Assembly (NCBI RefSeq): GCF_000195295.1
Contig: NC_015388.1
Span: forward strand, 868,001 to 932,000
Length of the DNA stretch: 64,000 nucleotides
Origin: Desulfobacca acetoxidans DSM 11109
Lineage (GTDB): Bacteria > Desulfobacterota > Desulfobaccia > Desulfobaccales > Desulfobaccaceae
Direction of reading: 5' to 3'
Shown here piece after piece: positions 1-9,592 of the stretch. Under the pieces are notes generated by a model. It had not been told where the DNA came from and did not search any database. It saw only the letters and a program-made list of their open reading frames with translations. Position numbers and translations under genes: made by a program. The stretch's first letter is position 1. Each line of letters begins with the position of its first letter.

Positions 1-981
1 GGGGTAACCCGCTTGGCTACCGAGACCGGCGCCGGACAATGGGGTTCGGCCCTGTCCTTCGCCTGCAATGCCTTCGGTCTGGGCTGCACCGTTTACATGG
101 TTAAGGTCAGCTACCAACAGAAACCATACCGTCGTTCCATGATGCAGATCTGGGGTTCCGAGGTGTATCCTTCCCCCACTGACCGCACTGACTCCGGCCG
201 CGCTATTTTGGCTCAAGATCCCGAATCTCCTGGGAGCTTAGGTATTGCCATCTCCGAAGCGGTAGAAGACGCAGTCAAGCATGAAGATACTAAATACGCT
301 TTGGGAAGCGTGTTGAACCATGTGCTGGTACACCAGTCCATTGTTGGCCTGGAGACCAAAAAACAACTGCAGTTGGCCGGTGAAAAAGCCGATGTGTTGG
401 TAGGCTGCGTTGGCGGCGGCAGCAATTTTGCCGGTTTTTGCTTTCCCTTTGTGCCGGACAAGTTGAAGGGGGATAATATCCGCATGGTGGCGGTGGAGCC
501 GACCTCATGCCCGACGTTTACCAAGGGTGCCTACATGTATGATTTCGGCGACACCGCCGGTCTGACGCCCCTGATGTTGATGTATACCCTGGGACACAGC
601 TTTGTGCCCCCCGGAATTCATGCCGGCGGCCTGCGCTACCACGGCGACGCCCCGCTGCTCAGCCTGCTGGTTCATGAGAAAGTCATCGAAGCCAGAGCTT
701 ACCCGCAGAATCCGGTGTTCGAGGCCGCCATCGCCTTTGCCCGGACAGAAGGCATCGTTCCGGCGCCGGAAACCGCCCACGCCATCAGAGCAGGCGTCGA
801 CGAAGCCCTGAAATGCAAAGAAACGGGAGAGGAAAAGTGTATCGTGATCGCCTTCAGCGGCCACGGCTTTCTGGATCTGGCGGCCTACGACAACTTTATC
901 GGGGGAAATTTAATAGACTTCGAATATCCGGACTCGAAGATTCAGGAGGCCATCGCCGCCATCCCGAAATTCCCCGGTTAA
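1..981 (+). CDS. trpB2: Tryptophan synthase beta chain-like protein (TrpB2), 5' end outside window
   Basis: The reading frame is open from base 1, so the N-terminus, including the PLP-binding lysine, lies outside the window. The visible 326 residues carry [11 protein letters not shown] and the glycine-rich phosphate-binding loop [12 protein letters not shown]. They also show the long inserts typical of the TrpB2 branch rather than classical TrpB. TrpB enzymes condense indole with serine to give tryptophan using PLP, in the cytosol. No trpA is visible, which fits TrpB2 often standing alone as an indole-salvage enzyme. The TAA stop lies 22 bases before the archease start. The family call is strong. 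The exact physiological role is inferred. Confidence 0.9.
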   Translation, partial: GVTRLATETGAGQWGSALSFACNAFGLGCTVYMVKVSYQQKPYRRSMMQIWGSEVYPSPTDRTDSGRAILAQDPESPGSLGIAISEAVEDAVKHEDTKYALGSVLNHVLVHQSIVGLETKKQLQLAGEKADVLVGCVGGGSNFAGFCFPFVPDKLKGDNIRMVAVEPTSCPTFTKGAYMYDFGDTAGLTPLMLMYTLGHSFVPPGIHAGGLRYHGDAPLLSLLVHEKVIEARAYPQNPVFEAAIAFARTEGIVPAPETAHAIRAGVDEALKCKETGEEKCIVIAFSGHGFLDLAAYDNFIGGNLIDFEYPDSKIQEAIAAIPKFPG

Positions 982-1003
982 AACCTCTAAAAGGTCTTAC
1001 CTA

Positions 1004-1435
1004 GTGCGGTCCCCGAAGCGTTCCGGTTTCCGATCGATAGCGCACACCGCCGATGTGGGTTTCAAACTGTACGGCGAAACCTTGGCGGATATATTTGTCC
1101 AAGGGGCTCATGCCCTCTACGGAATGATGGTTGACCGCCGCCGCCTGCGCGCGCTCGAGAGCCGGATGGTGGCGGTCGATGCTCCGGATCGGGAGGCCCT
1201 CCTCATAGCCTGGCTCAATCACCTGCTCTATCTTTTCGATACCACAGGGTTTCTCGGCAAACAAATAGACATCCTGGATCTTTCGGATGTCAATTTAGGG
1301 GCGCGTATGCAGGGGGAAAAACTGGATCCAGAACGCCATGACCTAAAAACCGGCGTCAAGGCCGCTACTTATCATAAGTTAGCGGTGCGGCAGACCCAGG
1401 CGGGATGGGAGGCGACCGTCATCTTCGACTTGTAG
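1004..1435 (+). CDS. Archease, RtcB ligase cofactor
   Basis: A 143-residue protein with the archease signature IAHTADVGF near the N-terminus, an acidic metal-binding centre, KAATYHKLAV in the C-terminal part and the terminal FDL. Archease speeds guanylylation of the RNA ligase RtcB and allows multiple turnover. The rtcB gene follows on the same strand 285 bases downstream, so the pair is functionally linked though separated by a strong hairpin. The start is GTG at 1004, with a weak purine-rich stretch upstream. Length is normal for the family. Confidence 0.92.
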   Translation: MRSPKRSGFRSIAHTADVGFKLYGETLADIFVQGAHALYGMMVDRRRLRALESRMVAVDAPDREALLIAWLNHLLYLFDTTGFLGKQIDILDLSDVNLGARMQGEKLDPERHDLKTGVKAATYHKLAVRQTQAGWEATVIFDL

Positions 1436-1451
1436 CGATACAAAATTGTCA

Positions 1452-1502
1452 GAAAACGGGGGCAGACATTTATGGCAAGCATACCTGTCTGCCCCCGTTT
1501 TC
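1452..1502 (+). terminator. Strong hairpin between archease and rtcB
   Basis: A perfect 16-bp inverted repeat (arms 1452-1467 and 1487-1502, core CGGGGGCAGAC) with a 19-base loop. It has A-rich and T-rich flanks on both sides, so it can act as a terminator in either direction. It separates archease from rtcB, suggesting that the two are not simply one transcript. Confidence 0.65.
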
Positions 1503-1720
1503 TCCCTCTTACCCCTTGAAAATCTGACTTATTAGCTATACCTTACATAGAATATAAAGTTGCTGGGGGCGAATGTAAGAGTCGCCCCGACGGATGGGGC
1601 TACGGATGCCAGAGGGCGGGAAAGTAGAACGCATCCCGCCTTCGGGAATGCTCCGATAGATACCAAGATCATTGATAGCATTGACCAGCGATTGAAGGGT
1701 TGTTGGGTCCTGGGTGCTCT

Positions 1721-3169
1721 ATGAGTGTTGGAATTAAGCTTCGACAGTTAGATGCCTATCGGTGGGAGATTCCCCAGGAAGGCAAGATGCGCACCCGCGG
1801 CCTCATCTTCTGTGCAGCCGAAATGATACCGGCCCTGCGCCAGGATCAGAGCCTGCAGCAGGTGGCCAATGTGGCGACACTGCCTGGCATTGTAGGACCT
1901 TCCCTGGCCATGCCGGACATCCACTGGGGATATGGCTTTCCCATCGGGGGGGTGGCGGCCTTTGATCTAGCGACAGGCGTGGTTTCACCCGGCGGGGTCG
2001 GCTATGATATCAACTGCGGCGTCCGGCTGCTGCGAACCGATCTGCATCGGTCGGAGATAGCCGGCCTGGTCCAGGAGCTGGTTGACACCCTATTTAGTAA
2101 TATCCCTTCCGGTCTGGGCTCCCGGCGCCGGGATTTTAAACTGGCGCCCCCCACTCTGAAAGATGTCCTGCGCTACGGAGCTGCCTGGGCAGTAAAAAAC
2201 GGCTTCGGAAACGCCGATGACCTGTTGCACATCGAAGCCGGCGGTTGTATTAAAGGCGCTGACCCGGAACTGATTTCGGGCCAGGCCCTGGAGCGGGGAC
2301 ATGATCAGCTCGGCACCCTGGGCTCCGGTAACCATTTTACTGAAATCGGCTACGTGCAAGAGATATTTGATGAAACATTGGCTCGGGCATTGGGTGTCTT
2401 CTTGGATCAGGTGACGGTGATCATCCATACCGGCTCCCGGGGATTGGGTCATCAGGTCTGCGACGACCACATTAAGAAGCTGCTGCAGGCCTCCACTAAA
2501 TACGGCTTCGACCTGCCCGACCGGCAGTTGTGCTGCGCTCCCATCCAATCGCCGGAAGGGGAGGAGTATCTTGCCGCCATGGCCGCGGCGGCCAATTTCG
2601 CTTTTGCCAATCGACAGATCATCACCCACTGGGTACGGGAGACTTTTCAGCAGGTTCTCGGCCTGGGTCCCAAAGCACTGGGACTGGAACTGGTGTACGA
2701 TGTGGCTCATAATATCGCCAAGATTGAGACCCACACAGTGAATGGCAGGCCGCAGAAACTCTGCGTGCACCGCAAAGGCGCCACCCGAGCCTTTCCGGCA
2801 CATCACCCCGAGGTTCCGGCGCTCTATCAGGAGACTGGCCAACCGGTGCTGATTCCGGGTGATATGGGGCGCTACTCCTATCTGTTGGTGGGTACCCAGC
2901 AGGCCATGGAGGAGACCTTCGGCAGCACCTGCCACGGCGCCGGGCGGATTCTCAGCCGCCATCAGGCCCTCAAGAGGGCTCGGGGCCGCTCTATCGTCAA
3001 GGAACTGGCAGCACAAGGAATTATCATCCGAGGTGCCGGTAAGGGCACGGTGGCCGAAGAGATCCCGGAGGCCTATAAAGACGTGGAGCAGGTCGTGGAA
3101 GTGGTACACGGCGCTGGCATAAGCCGCAAGGTGGCCAAATTGCATCCTTTAGGGGTAATAAAAGGATAA
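1721..3169 (+). CDS. rtcB: RNA-splicing ligase RtcB
   Basis: 482 residues from the ATG at 1721; a TTG start at 1700 would add seven residues with no family support. RtcB joins 2',3'-cyclic phosphate or 3'-phosphate RNA ends to 5'-OH ends with GTP and Mn2+. Visible hallmarks are GYDINCGVRLL with the metal-binding Cys, GSGNHFTEI, HTGSRGLGHQV, the CHGAGR segment that carries the guanylylated His, and GAGKGT near the C-terminus. Archease lies upstream. A CARF-sigma54 activator distantly like RtcR is in the same window at 28 kb, but not adjacent. Confidence 0.95.
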   Translation: MSVGIKLRQLDAYRWEIPQEGKMRTRGLIFCAAEMIPALRQDQSLQQVANVATLPGIVGPSLAMPDIHWGYGFPIGGVAAFDLATGVVSPGGVGYDINCGVRLLRTDLHRSEIAGLVQELVDTLFSNIPSGLGSRRRDFKLAPPTLKDVLRYGAAWAVKNGFGNADDLLHIEAGGCIKGADPELISGQALERGHDQLGTLGSGNHFTEIGYVQEIFDETLARALGVFLDQVTVIIHTGSRGLGHQVCDDHIKKLLQASTKYGFDLPDRQLCCAPIQSPEGEEYLAAMAAAANFAFANRQIITHWVRETFQQVLGLGPKALGLELVYDVAHNIAKIETHTVNGRPQKLCVHRKGATRAFPAHHPEVPALYQETGQPVLIPGDMGRYSYLLVGTQQAMEETFGSTCHGAGRILSRHQALKRARGRSIVKELAAQGIIIRGAGKGTVAEEIPEAYKDVEQVVEVVHGAGISRKVAKLHPLGVIKG

Positions 3170-3247
3170 CGGATTCGAGCAAAATTTTAACAGGGCGGAT
3201 TAACAGGAAGTATTGGTATATAAGCCTGGCCGGTCGTAAATATTGTA

Positions 3248-3277
3248 TTGACAAGATAAATTATTAACAGATATATT
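3248..3277 (+). promoter_or_regulatory. Candidate sigma70-type promoter of ffh
   Basis: TTGACA at 3248-3253 and TATATT at 3272-3277 are separated by 18 bases, in an AT-rich gap about 30 bases before the ffh start. No other strong match lies in this gap. Confidence 0.55.
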
Positions 3278-3306
3278 CCACTTTTATGTAAAATTTGGGG
3301 AACTGT

Positions 3307-4644
3307 ATGTTTGACCGTCTGTCCGATAAGCTGGGAAAGGTCTTTAAGAAATTAAAAGGCCACGGCAAGCTTACCGAGGCCAATATTCAGGAGGCCTTGC
3401 GAGAGGTTCGGTTGGCCCTCCTGGAGGCGGACGTTCATTACAAGGTTGCCAAGACTTTTATTGACCGCATCCGGGAGCGGGCCTTAGGGCAGGAGGTCAT
3501 GACCTCATTAACGCCCGGTCAGCAGGTCGTGAAGATCGTGCACGATGAGCTGGCGGCTTTATTGGGAGGCGAGGCTCCGCGATTGGAGTTGGGCGGCAAG
3601 ACGCCGGTGGCTCTTATGTTGGTGGGACTGCAAGGTTCCGGCAAAACTACGACCGCCGCTAAGTTAGCGTTATATCTTAAAAAGCAGGGGCGTCAGCCTC
3701 TGTTGGCGCCGGTCGACACCCAAAGGCCGGCGGCCATAGAACAGTTGCATCGCCTTGGAGCTGAGATCGGGGTCGATGTCTACCGCAGTCAGCCTCAGCA
3801 GAATCCGGTGGCCCTTGCCTCGGAGGCCATGGCTGCAGCCGTGGCCAAAGGGCATGATGTACTGCTCCTGGATACGGCAGGACGCCTGCATGTGGACGCC
3901 CCCCTGATGGCCGAACTCCAGGCTATCAAAGCCGACGTTGGTCCTGCCGAAATCCTGTTGGTGGCCGATGCCATGACCGGCCAGGACGCGGTGGCGGTGG
4001 CGCAGAATTTTCACGAGGCCCTTGATCTGACCGGCGTCATCCTCACCAAGGTGGAGGGCGATGCTCGAGGCGGCGCCGCTTTATCCATGCGGACGGTGGT
4101 CAATAAGCCTATCAAGTTCCTCGGAGTGGGCGAGAAATTAGACGCCTTAGAAGTTTTCCACCCCGACCGTTTGGCTTCCCGTATTCTGGGCATGGGCGAT
4201 GTCCTGACCCTCATTGAAAAAGCGCAGGATGCTTTTGACGCCGATCAGGCCAAAGAGCTGGAGCGCAAACTCCGGAAAGAAACCTTTACGCTGGAGGATT
4301 TTCGGGATCAACTCCGGCAGGTACGCAAGATGGGTAGTTTGGACCAGCTCATGGGCATGATCCCAGGTTTAAACAAGATCAAGGGCATGAAGGATATGCA
4401 GCCTGATGAAAAAGAGTTGGTCAGGATAGAGGCTATCATCAACTCAATGACTCCCGCTGAACGGGCTAATCACGTATTGATTGACGGCAGCCGGCGGCGG
4501 CGTATCGCCAAAGGCAGCGGCGTGGAGGTGCAGGATGTCAATCGGTTGCTGAAAAACTTCGCCATGACCCAAAAGATGATGAAGAAAATGATCCAGGCGG
4601 GCAAGAAAGGCGGCAAACGTCGTTTTCTACCTTTCGGTCTTTAA
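3307..4644 (+). CDS. ffh: Signal recognition particle protein Ffh
   Basis: 445 residues from the ATG at 3307, which opens MFDRLSDKLGKVFKKLKG as in other Ffh proteins and sits behind a GGGG ribosome site. The N domain is followed by the G domain with GLQGSGKTTTAAKLA (P-loop), DTAGR and TKVEGDARGG. The methionine-rich M domain ends with QDVNRLLKNF and MMKKM segments. Ffh binds signal peptides and 4.5S RNA and delivers ribosomes to FtsY at the membrane. It leads the ribosomal/tRNA-maturation run that follows, a common bacterial order. Confidence 0.97.
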   Translation: MFDRLSDKLGKVFKKLKGHGKLTEANIQEALREVRLALLEADVHYKVAKTFIDRIRERALGQEVMTSLTPGQQVVKIVHDELAALLGGEAPRLELGGKTPVALMLVGLQGSGKTTTAAKLALYLKKQGRQPLLAPVDTQRPAAIEQLHRLGAEIGVDVYRSQPQQNPVALASEAMAAAVAKGHDVLLLDTAGRLHVDAPLMAELQAIKADVGPAEILLVADAMTGQDAVAVAQNFHEALDLTGVILTKVEGDARGGAALSMRTVVNKPIKFLGVGEKLDALEVFHPDRLASRILGMGDVLTLIEKAQDAFDADQAKELERKLRKETFTLEDFRDQLRQVRKMGSLDQLMGMIPGLNKIKGMKDMQPDEKELVRIEAIINSMTPAERANHVLIDGSRRRRIAKGSGVEVQDVNRLLKNFAMTQKMMKKMIQAGKKGGKRRFLPFGL

Positions 4645-4741
4645 TTTGCCCGCATGAGCTACCAGCCGTTTAGGATGACGAGGAATTTCAGGAGAATAGT
4701 CATTATTCATGAACAACTTAATACAGGAGAACCAAATATAG

Positions 4742-4987
4742 ATGGCGCTACGAATTAGACTCGCAAGACATGGGGTCAAAAAACATCCAATTTATCGCAT
4801 CGTTGTAGCCAATAGCGAGGCCAAGCGGGACGGCCGGTTTATTGAAATTATCGGCGCCTATGATCCCAATTGTAATCCGGCGAAGATCGCCATCAGGCAG
4901 GAGGCGCTGGATCAATGGCAGGGCCGAGGTGCCAAACCCACCACGACGGTGGCCAGCCTGCTTAAAAAAGCCAGGACCGGAGATTAA
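4742..4987 (+). CDS. rpsP: 30S ribosomal protein S16
   Basis: 81 residues beginning MALRIRLARHGVKKHPIYRI, the S16 hallmark, preceded by an AGGAG ribosome site. S16 is a small-subunit assembly protein. It heads the usual rpsP-khpA-rimM-trmD-rplS block, all on one strand, so co-transcription is likely. Length and sequence are ordinary. Confidence 0.97.
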   Translation: MALRIRLARHGVKKHPIYRIVVANSEAKRDGRFIEIIGAYDPNCNPAKIAIRQEALDQWQGRGAKPTTTVASLLKKARTGD

Positions 4988-5195
4988 CAGTTTTTTGCCA
5001 ACCGGCCTGAGCGATAAGCATGACGCCATCATTATATCATGTAGGTTTGCCACAGCCGCGCAATCATAACAGGTCTGCCGGAAGAGGAGAGCCTTGGCAG
5101 GAACCTAAACGTCAAGATGGCCACGATACTTCAGGAATACCCTTTAGGGGCCAGTCCCCCCGGATTTGACCCAATCCGCCATCGGAGGTCGCACA

Positions 5196-5426
5196 ATGAA
5201 GGAGTTGATCAGATACATCGCTCAAGCGCTGGTGGATCACCCGGACCAGGTGGAAGTTTCGGAGATTGAAGGAGAACAGACCTCGGTAATCGAATTGAAA
5301 GTGGCCAAAGAAGATCTTGGGAAGGTCATAGGCAAACAAGGAAGGACGGCGAGGGCTATGCGAACCATTTTGACCGCCGCCTCCACCAAAATTAAAAAAC
5401 GGTCGATGCTGGAAATCCTTGAGTAA
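5196..5426 (+). CDS. khpA: KH-domain RNA-binding protein KhpA
   Basis: 76 residues from the ATG at 5196, eight bases after CGGAGG; an upstream in-frame start at 5166 has no family support. A single KH domain fills the protein, with the GxxG loop in [15 protein letters not shown]. KhpA-type proteins bind structured RNA, often with a Jag/KhpB partner, and are typically encoded between rpsP and rimM as here. The stop overlaps the rimM start. Confidence 0.93.
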   Translation: MKELIRYIAQALVDHPDQVEVSEIEGEQTSVIELKVAKEDLGKVIGKQGRTARAMRTILTAASTKIKKRSMLEILE

Positions 5427-5949
5427 GGTTAGCGCGTCCACGCCCCGACTTATCTGCCTGGGACGTGTCATCGGGGTCCATGGCATCAGAGGTGAAATCA
5501 AGGTTCAGGCCGAGATAGATGACTTGGCAACCTTAGATGCGGTCGCTGAGCTATGGATCGGGGGCGCTTTATATCGCCTGGCAGAGGGAAGGTTTCATAA
5601 ACGCCATCTCCTGCTGCGCGTGGAAGGGGTGCAAACCCGCCAGCAGGCAGAGGAGCTAGTCGGCGAACCGGTTTTGGTAGAGCGTTCCTGTCTTCCGGCC
5701 CTGCCGGCGTGGGAATATTATTGGTTTGAGATCTTGGGATTGATGGTGTATCGTGCTGACAATGGCGGCTATTTGGGGAAGGTGGCGGCGATTGTGCCCA
5801 CCCCGGCCCATGATATCTATGTCGTCCAGAAGCACGAAAGTGAATTGTTGATCCCAGCAGTAGCCGAGGTCATTCAGGCAATCGATCTAACCGAGGGTCG
5901 GTTATTGGTTAGTTCCGAAGGGTTGGCGGCCCTCAGCGGTGCAGATTGA
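5419..5949 (+). CDS. rimM: Ribosome maturation factor RimM
   Basis: 176 residues starting at TTG 5419, inside the end of khpA (8-base overlap, translational coupling likely). The N-terminal barrel contains [13 protein letters not shown], and the PRC-barrel tail contains [12 protein letters not shown]. RimM binds S19 and the 30S head and helps late assembly. The following trmD starts within the last 11 bases, so these genes are tightly coupled. The TTG start is the only one giving the full N-terminal motif. Confidence 0.94.
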   Translation: MSKVSASTPRLICLGRVIGVHGIRGEIKVQAEIDDLATLDAVAELWIGGALYRLAEGRFHKRHLLLRVEGVQTRQQAEELVGEPVLVERSCLPALPAWEYYWFEILGLMVYRADNGGYLGKVAAIVPTPAHDIYVVQKHESELLIPAVAEVIQAIDLTEGRLLVSSEGLAALSGAD

Positions 5950-6676
5950 CATATTAACTCTCTTCCCTGCCTTCTTTGGTTCGCCGCTCAGTGAGAGTAT
6001 TCTCAAACGGGCCCAGGCCAGCGGCATTTTCGGGGTGGAAATAATAGACCTCCGGGAATTCGCCCCCGGTCGCCACCAGGTGGTAGATGATCGCCCTTTT
6101 GGCGGAGGGCCTGGTATGGTTCTGAAAATAGAGCCCCTGGCGGCGGCGATACAATGGGAGCGGCGGCGGCGGGAAAATGCCCGGGTAATACTCCTAAGCC
6201 CCCAAGGTCGACTTTTCAAACAGGCGGTTGCCGCGGAGTTGGTGAAAAACTCTTGCTTAATGTTGGTCTGCGGTCATTACGAAGGCTTTGACGACCGGGT
6301 GCGGCATTATATTGATGATGAAATTTCTCTGGGCGACTTTATCCTGACCGGGGGGGAGATTCCGGCACTGGCGGTGTTGGATGCGGTAGTCAGGCTATTA
6401 CCGGGGGCCTTGGGAGACGAAGACTCGGCAGCCGAAGATTCCTTCAAAGACAATCTCCTGAAAGGACCGCAGTACACCCGGCCTAGAGAATTTGCAGGGT
6501 GGAGCGTACCGGAGATTTTGTTATCCGGCGATCACCAGCGCGTTGCCCAGTGGCGGCGGCGGGAAGCCCTGCGCCGCACCTGGCGGCGGCGACCGGATCT
6601 ACTCCGAGATGCTGGTTTGACTGCCGCGGATCGGTTATTTCTGCAGTTTTTAGAGGCAGAGCCATCGGCGGAATAA
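5939..6676 (+). CDS. trmD: tRNA (guanine-N1)-methyltransferase TrmD
   Basis: 245 residues from GTG 5939. The SPOUT methyltransferase knot is visible: GGGPGMVLKIEPL, VCGHYEGFDDRV and ISLGDFILTGGE. TrmD makes m1G37 in tRNAs with a G36 anticodon base, preventing frameshifts. The C-terminal tail is shortish and Arg-rich, normal for the family. Placed between rimM and rplS as usual. Confidence 0.96.
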   Translation: MQIDILTLFPAFFGSPLSESILKRAQASGIFGVEIIDLREFAPGRHQVVDDRPFGGGPGMVLKIEPLAAAIQWERRRRENARVILLSPQGRLFKQAVAAELVKNSCLMLVCGHYEGFDDRVRHYIDDEISLGDFILTGGEIPALAVLDAVVRLLPGALGDEDSAAEDSFKDNLLKGPQYTRPREFAGWSVPEILLSGDHQRVAQWRRREALRRTWRRRPDLLRDAGLTAADRLFLQFLEAEPSAE

Positions 6677-6688
6677 TATGAGGTTAAT

Positions 6689-7039
6689 ATGGACAATACT
6701 ATAGATTTATTGGAAAAGGAGCACATGCGGGCGGATTTGCCCGACTTTCGTGCGGGCGATACGGTGGAGGTGCATGTCCGGATTGTTGAGGGCGACAAAG
6801 AACGTATCCAGGTCTTTAAAGGGGTGGTTATCCGTAAACGGGGCAGCAATACCGGGGCCAGCTTCACGGTGAGAAAGATCTCCTATGAGATCGGGGTCGA
6901 AAGAACCTTCCCCCTACACTCCCCAAGCATCAACGAAGTTCGGGTCATCAGCCAGGGTCGGGTACGCCGGGGCCGGCTATACTATTTGCGAACCCGCTTC
7001 GGTAAGAAGGCACGCATCAAGGAAAGACAATTCGCTTAA
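6689..7039 (+). CDS. rplS: 50S ribosomal protein L19
   Basis: 116 residues. The family pattern [20 protein letters not shown], the basic [12 protein letters not shown] segment and the C-terminal RRGRLYYLR are all present. L19 sits at the subunit interface. It starts 12 bases after trmD. Nothing unusual. Confidence 0.97.
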   Translation: MDNTIDLLEKEHMRADLPDFRAGDTVEVHVRIVEGDKERIQVFKGVVIRKRGSNTGASFTVRKISYEIGVERTFPLHSPSINEVRVISQGRVRRGRLYYLRTRFGKKARIKERQFA

Positions 7040-7053
7040 AAGGGAGTGGATGA

Positions 7054-7701
7054 GTGGGGCTCGCCCGATCCACACCAAGGCAGTTGAAGTTACTCCCCTC
7101 AGAATCTGATCTTGAAGAGGCTTATCGCCGGCAAGGCATCAGGTTCATAGCCGGCGTGGATGAAGTCGGACGCGGCCCTTTGGCCGGTCCCGTGGTTGCA
7201 GCGGCGGTAATCTTGGCTAGCGACTCGGTCTTCCCCAGACTCACTGATTCAAAGCAATTGACGCCAGCGCGTCGCGAATTTTTCGATCGGCAGGTGCGAG
7301 ATCAGGCGCTGGCTTTTGCCATTCAAGAGGTTGGAGTTCCGGAAATTGAGAGTCTGGGCATACTTTCAGCCAGTCTGAAAGCCATGGCCCTAGCGGTGCA
7401 GAGCCTAGTACTAAAACCAGAGCTCGTGTTAATTGATGGGCCCTGGGGGCTTCAGATACAAGTCCAACAGCAGCCGATTATTAAAGGTGATCAGCGTTGC
7501 CTGAGCATTGCGGCCGCCTCGGTGCTTGCCAAGGTCTACCGGGACCGGCAGATGCAGGCCATCCATGAACTGTATCCGCACTATAATTTTGCCAGCCACA
7601 AGGGTTATGGCACTCGTGAGCATCTGGAGGCCATCCGCCGTTGGGGTCCCTGTCCTGTGCATCGGCGGACCTTTCGAGGCGTCAGGGAATGGTGCAGATA
7701 A
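7054..7701 (+). CDS. rnhB: Ribonuclease HII
   Basis: 215 residues from GTG 7054. The catalytic acidic motif GVDEVGRGPLAGP lies near residue 36, with further conserved acids in ELVLIDGP and the SIAAASVLAKVYRDR helix. RNase HII nicks RNA in RNA-DNA hybrids and starts ribonucleotide excision repair. It follows rplS by 14 bases and is followed by yraN within 3 bases, the standard order. Confidence 0.95.
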   Translation: MGLARSTPRQLKLLPSESDLEEAYRRQGIRFIAGVDEVGRGPLAGPVVAAAVILASDSVFPRLTDSKQLTPARREFFDRQVRDQALAFAIQEVGVPEIESLGILSASLKAMALAVQSLVLKPELVLIDGPWGLQIQVQQQPIIKGDQRCLSIAAASVLAKVYRDRQMQAIHELYPHYNFASHKGYGTREHLEAIRRWGPCPVHRRTFRGVREWCR

Positions 7702-7704
7702 CCG

Positions 7705-8061
7705 ATGACCCAGGAGCGCCGTCTTCTCGGCCAGATGGGAGAAGCCCTGGCAGCGGACGTTCTGAAAGAGTCCGGCTACAACATTCTAGCCCGCAATTAC
7801 CGCACCCCTTTTGGCGAAATCGATCTCATCGCCCGACATCAAGACACCTTGGTCTTCATCGAGGTCAAGCTGCGGCGCAGCAGAATCTTCGGTCCACCTC
7901 AAGCCGCTATTACTCCCAATAAACAGCGGCATGTCCGGCTCGCGGCCCAATATTATCTTCAAGGGCAAAGAACCTTGGATGCAAAGGTACGGTTCGATGT
8001 TGTGGCCATTACCCTTGAAAAAAACTCTCCGCAGATAGAGATTTTTTCTGAGGCTTTTTAA
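7705..8061 (+). CDS. yraN: UPF0102 family endonuclease-like protein YraN
   Basis: 118 residues. The PD-(D/E)xK nuclease core is recognisable as FGEIDLIARHQDTLVFIEVK, preceded by the N-terminal G-E-x-LAA helix. The family is widespread beside rnhB. A nuclease role is predicted from the fold, and the cellular function is not settled. Start ATG 7705 is 3 bases after rnhB. Confidence 0.9.
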   Translation: MTQERRLLGQMGEALAADVLKESGYNILARNYRTPFGEIDLIARHQDTLVFIEVKLRRSRIFGPPQAAITPNKQRHVRLAAQYYLQGQRTLDAKVRFDVVAITLEKNSPQIEIFSEAF

Positions 8062-8141
8062 GGATGAGGCAGCCTTGTATAAAAACAGGTTATAGGTAAG
8101 GGGTAAGAGGTAATGACTCCTGCCAATCCGTTGGAAGTCGA

Positions 8142-8187
8142 CTGTTTTTATGCTTCGTTGTGTTCTTGAGAACATGTGGACTTATAA
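8142..8187 (-). repeat. Dispersed intergenic repeat R1, copy 1
   Basis: Reverse-oriented copy of a roughly 40-base element with the core CATGTTCT..GAACACAAC then GAAGCAT and an A-rich end. The core can fold as TGTTCT/AGAACA. Seven further copies occur in this window (21371, 27984, 45119, 45229, 49663, 49772 and 49885). This one lies in the yraN-rsmI gap. Confidence 0.8.
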
Positions 8188-8295
8188 AAAAGACTAAAGA
8201 TTCAAGCCGGGGAAAATGAATTTTAACGGTGGTTTTCCTGGTTTGAATAGCGGCATGGCTAGAGATCGGCTTTTTATCCGGGAAGTTTGGGTTGT

Positions 8296-9168
8296 ATGAA
8301 GACATCGGCGACGGAGGCGGCCGCCAAGGGGCGTCTATATGTGGTCGCCACCCCCATCGGCAATTTAGAAGACATTACCCTGCGAGGCCTGAGAGTTCTC
8401 CGGGAGGTAGATCTAGTTGCGGCCGAAGATACCCGCCAGACCCGCAAGCTGCTCAGTTATTATCAGATATCCAAACCGCTGGTCAGTTACCATACCCATA
8501 ATGAAGCTGAACGGGGGCCAGAGCTGATCCATCGCCTGCAGGAAGGCATGACCGTAGGCCTGGTGAGCGACGCCGGTACTCCAGGTTTCTCTGATCCGGG
8601 GGCGGCGTTGGTGGCCCGCGCTTGGGGAGCGGACATTCCAGTTACGGCTATTCCTGGACCGGCGGCCGGAATTGCAGCCCTGTCGATGTCGGGTTTTACC
8701 GGCGATGTCGCCTTTATCGGTTTCCTGCCCCGCCAGGTCAAAAAGCGTCTGGAATTTTTTCAGCAATTGGCCCAGGAACCGCGCATCTTGATCATGTATG
8801 AGTCACCCCGACGTCTGGGCGGTACCCTCCAGGAATTATGTCGGACTATGGGAGAGCGTCAGATCTTGGTAGTGCGGGAACTGACGAAATTATATGAAGA
8901 GTCTTGGCGTGGGCCGTTGGCGGCAGTAACGGCGGAGTTGTCCTCCCGGGAGATAAGAGGGGAGTGTGCGCTGGTGTTGTCCCGACCGGAACATCTGCAA
9001 AAACCGACCGTTGATGTTAAAGGATACCTTTTGGAAGCGGCCAGGACTACCCGTAAGAGGGGCCGGGCCCTGGCACTAGAGGCGGCTGAGGTTTTGGGCG
9101 TTTCCCGCAGAGAAGCCTATCAGACTTATTTAGCCCTAAAAGCCGCTCGGCAGATACCGGAGGAATAG
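8296..9168 (+). CDS. rsmI: 16S rRNA (cytidine1402-2'-O)-methyltransferase RsmI
   Basis: 290 residues from ATG 8296, ten bases after GGAAG. The tetrapyrrole-methylase fold is shown by LYVVATPIGNLEDITLRG at the N-terminus, the SAM loop with SDAGTPGFSDPG and the internal AIPGPAAGIAAL. The C-terminal HTH-like tail ends SRREAYQTYLALKAA. RsmI methylates C1402 in the decoding centre together with RsmH. It stands alone between repeat DNA and ptsH. Confidence 0.95.
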   Translation: MKTSATEAAAKGRLYVVATPIGNLEDITLRGLRVLREVDLVAAEDTRQTRKLLSYYQISKPLVSYHTHNEAERGPELIHRLQEGMTVGLVSDAGTPGFSDPGAALVARAWGADIPVTAIPGPAAGIAALSMSGFTGDVAFIGFLPRQVKKRLEFFQQLAQEPRILIMYESPRRLGGTLQELCRTMGERQILVVRELTKLYEESWRGPLAAVTAELSSREIRGECALVLSRPEHLQKPTVDVKGYLLEAARTTRKRGRALALEAAEVLGVSRREAYQTYLALKAARQIPEE

Positions 9169-9304
9169 ACAGAGCGGCAGAGGTTCTTTCCTTTTGAAAA
9201 TAGTATCCAACATCATTTTCTAACGGTTGAAGAATTAAGCTAAAGCGGATTATAATGATACAGTTTCGAGTTCCGAGTTATTAAGAAAAAAACTTTATTA
9301 CCTT

Positions 9305-9592
9305 ATGAGCGAAAATCTCAAGATTACATTGCCGGTGTTGAACCGTTTGGGGTTGCACGCCCGCGCCGCGGCTAAAATTGCGGCACTGGCTCAACAATAT
9401 CAGGCTGATATAATTTTGGAAAAAGACGGAGTCAAGGCGGATGCCCGCAGTATTTTGGACATTTTGTGCCTGGGTTGCTCTCAGGGGTCCGAGGTGCATC
9501 TGCGTGCTCAGGGACCGGAAGCCTTCCAGGCAGTAGAGGCTTTATCAGATCTTTTTCACCATTATTTCGGGGAACCGCAATGCCGCCCCTGA
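9305..9592 (+). CDS. ptsH: Phosphocarrier protein HPr
   Basis: 95 residues. RLGLHARAAAKIAAL carries the phosphorylated His, and the serine-containing SILDILCLGCSQGSEV region matches the regulatory Ser46 segment. HPr relays phosphate from enzyme I to sugar or regulatory EIIA proteins. The ptsI gene overlaps its last 13 bases. No EIIB/EIIC sugar transporter is in the window, so a regulatory PTS is possible. Confidence 0.95.
   Translation: MSENLKITLPVLNRLGLHARAAAKIAALAQQYQADIILEKDGVKADARSILDILCLGCSQGSEVHLRAQGPEAFQAVEALSDLFHHYFGEPQCRP

Noticed and set aside
1001-1264. 87-residue minus-strand ORF opposite archease
   Set aside because: Archease has full family motifs on the plus strand. The reverse ORF has none.
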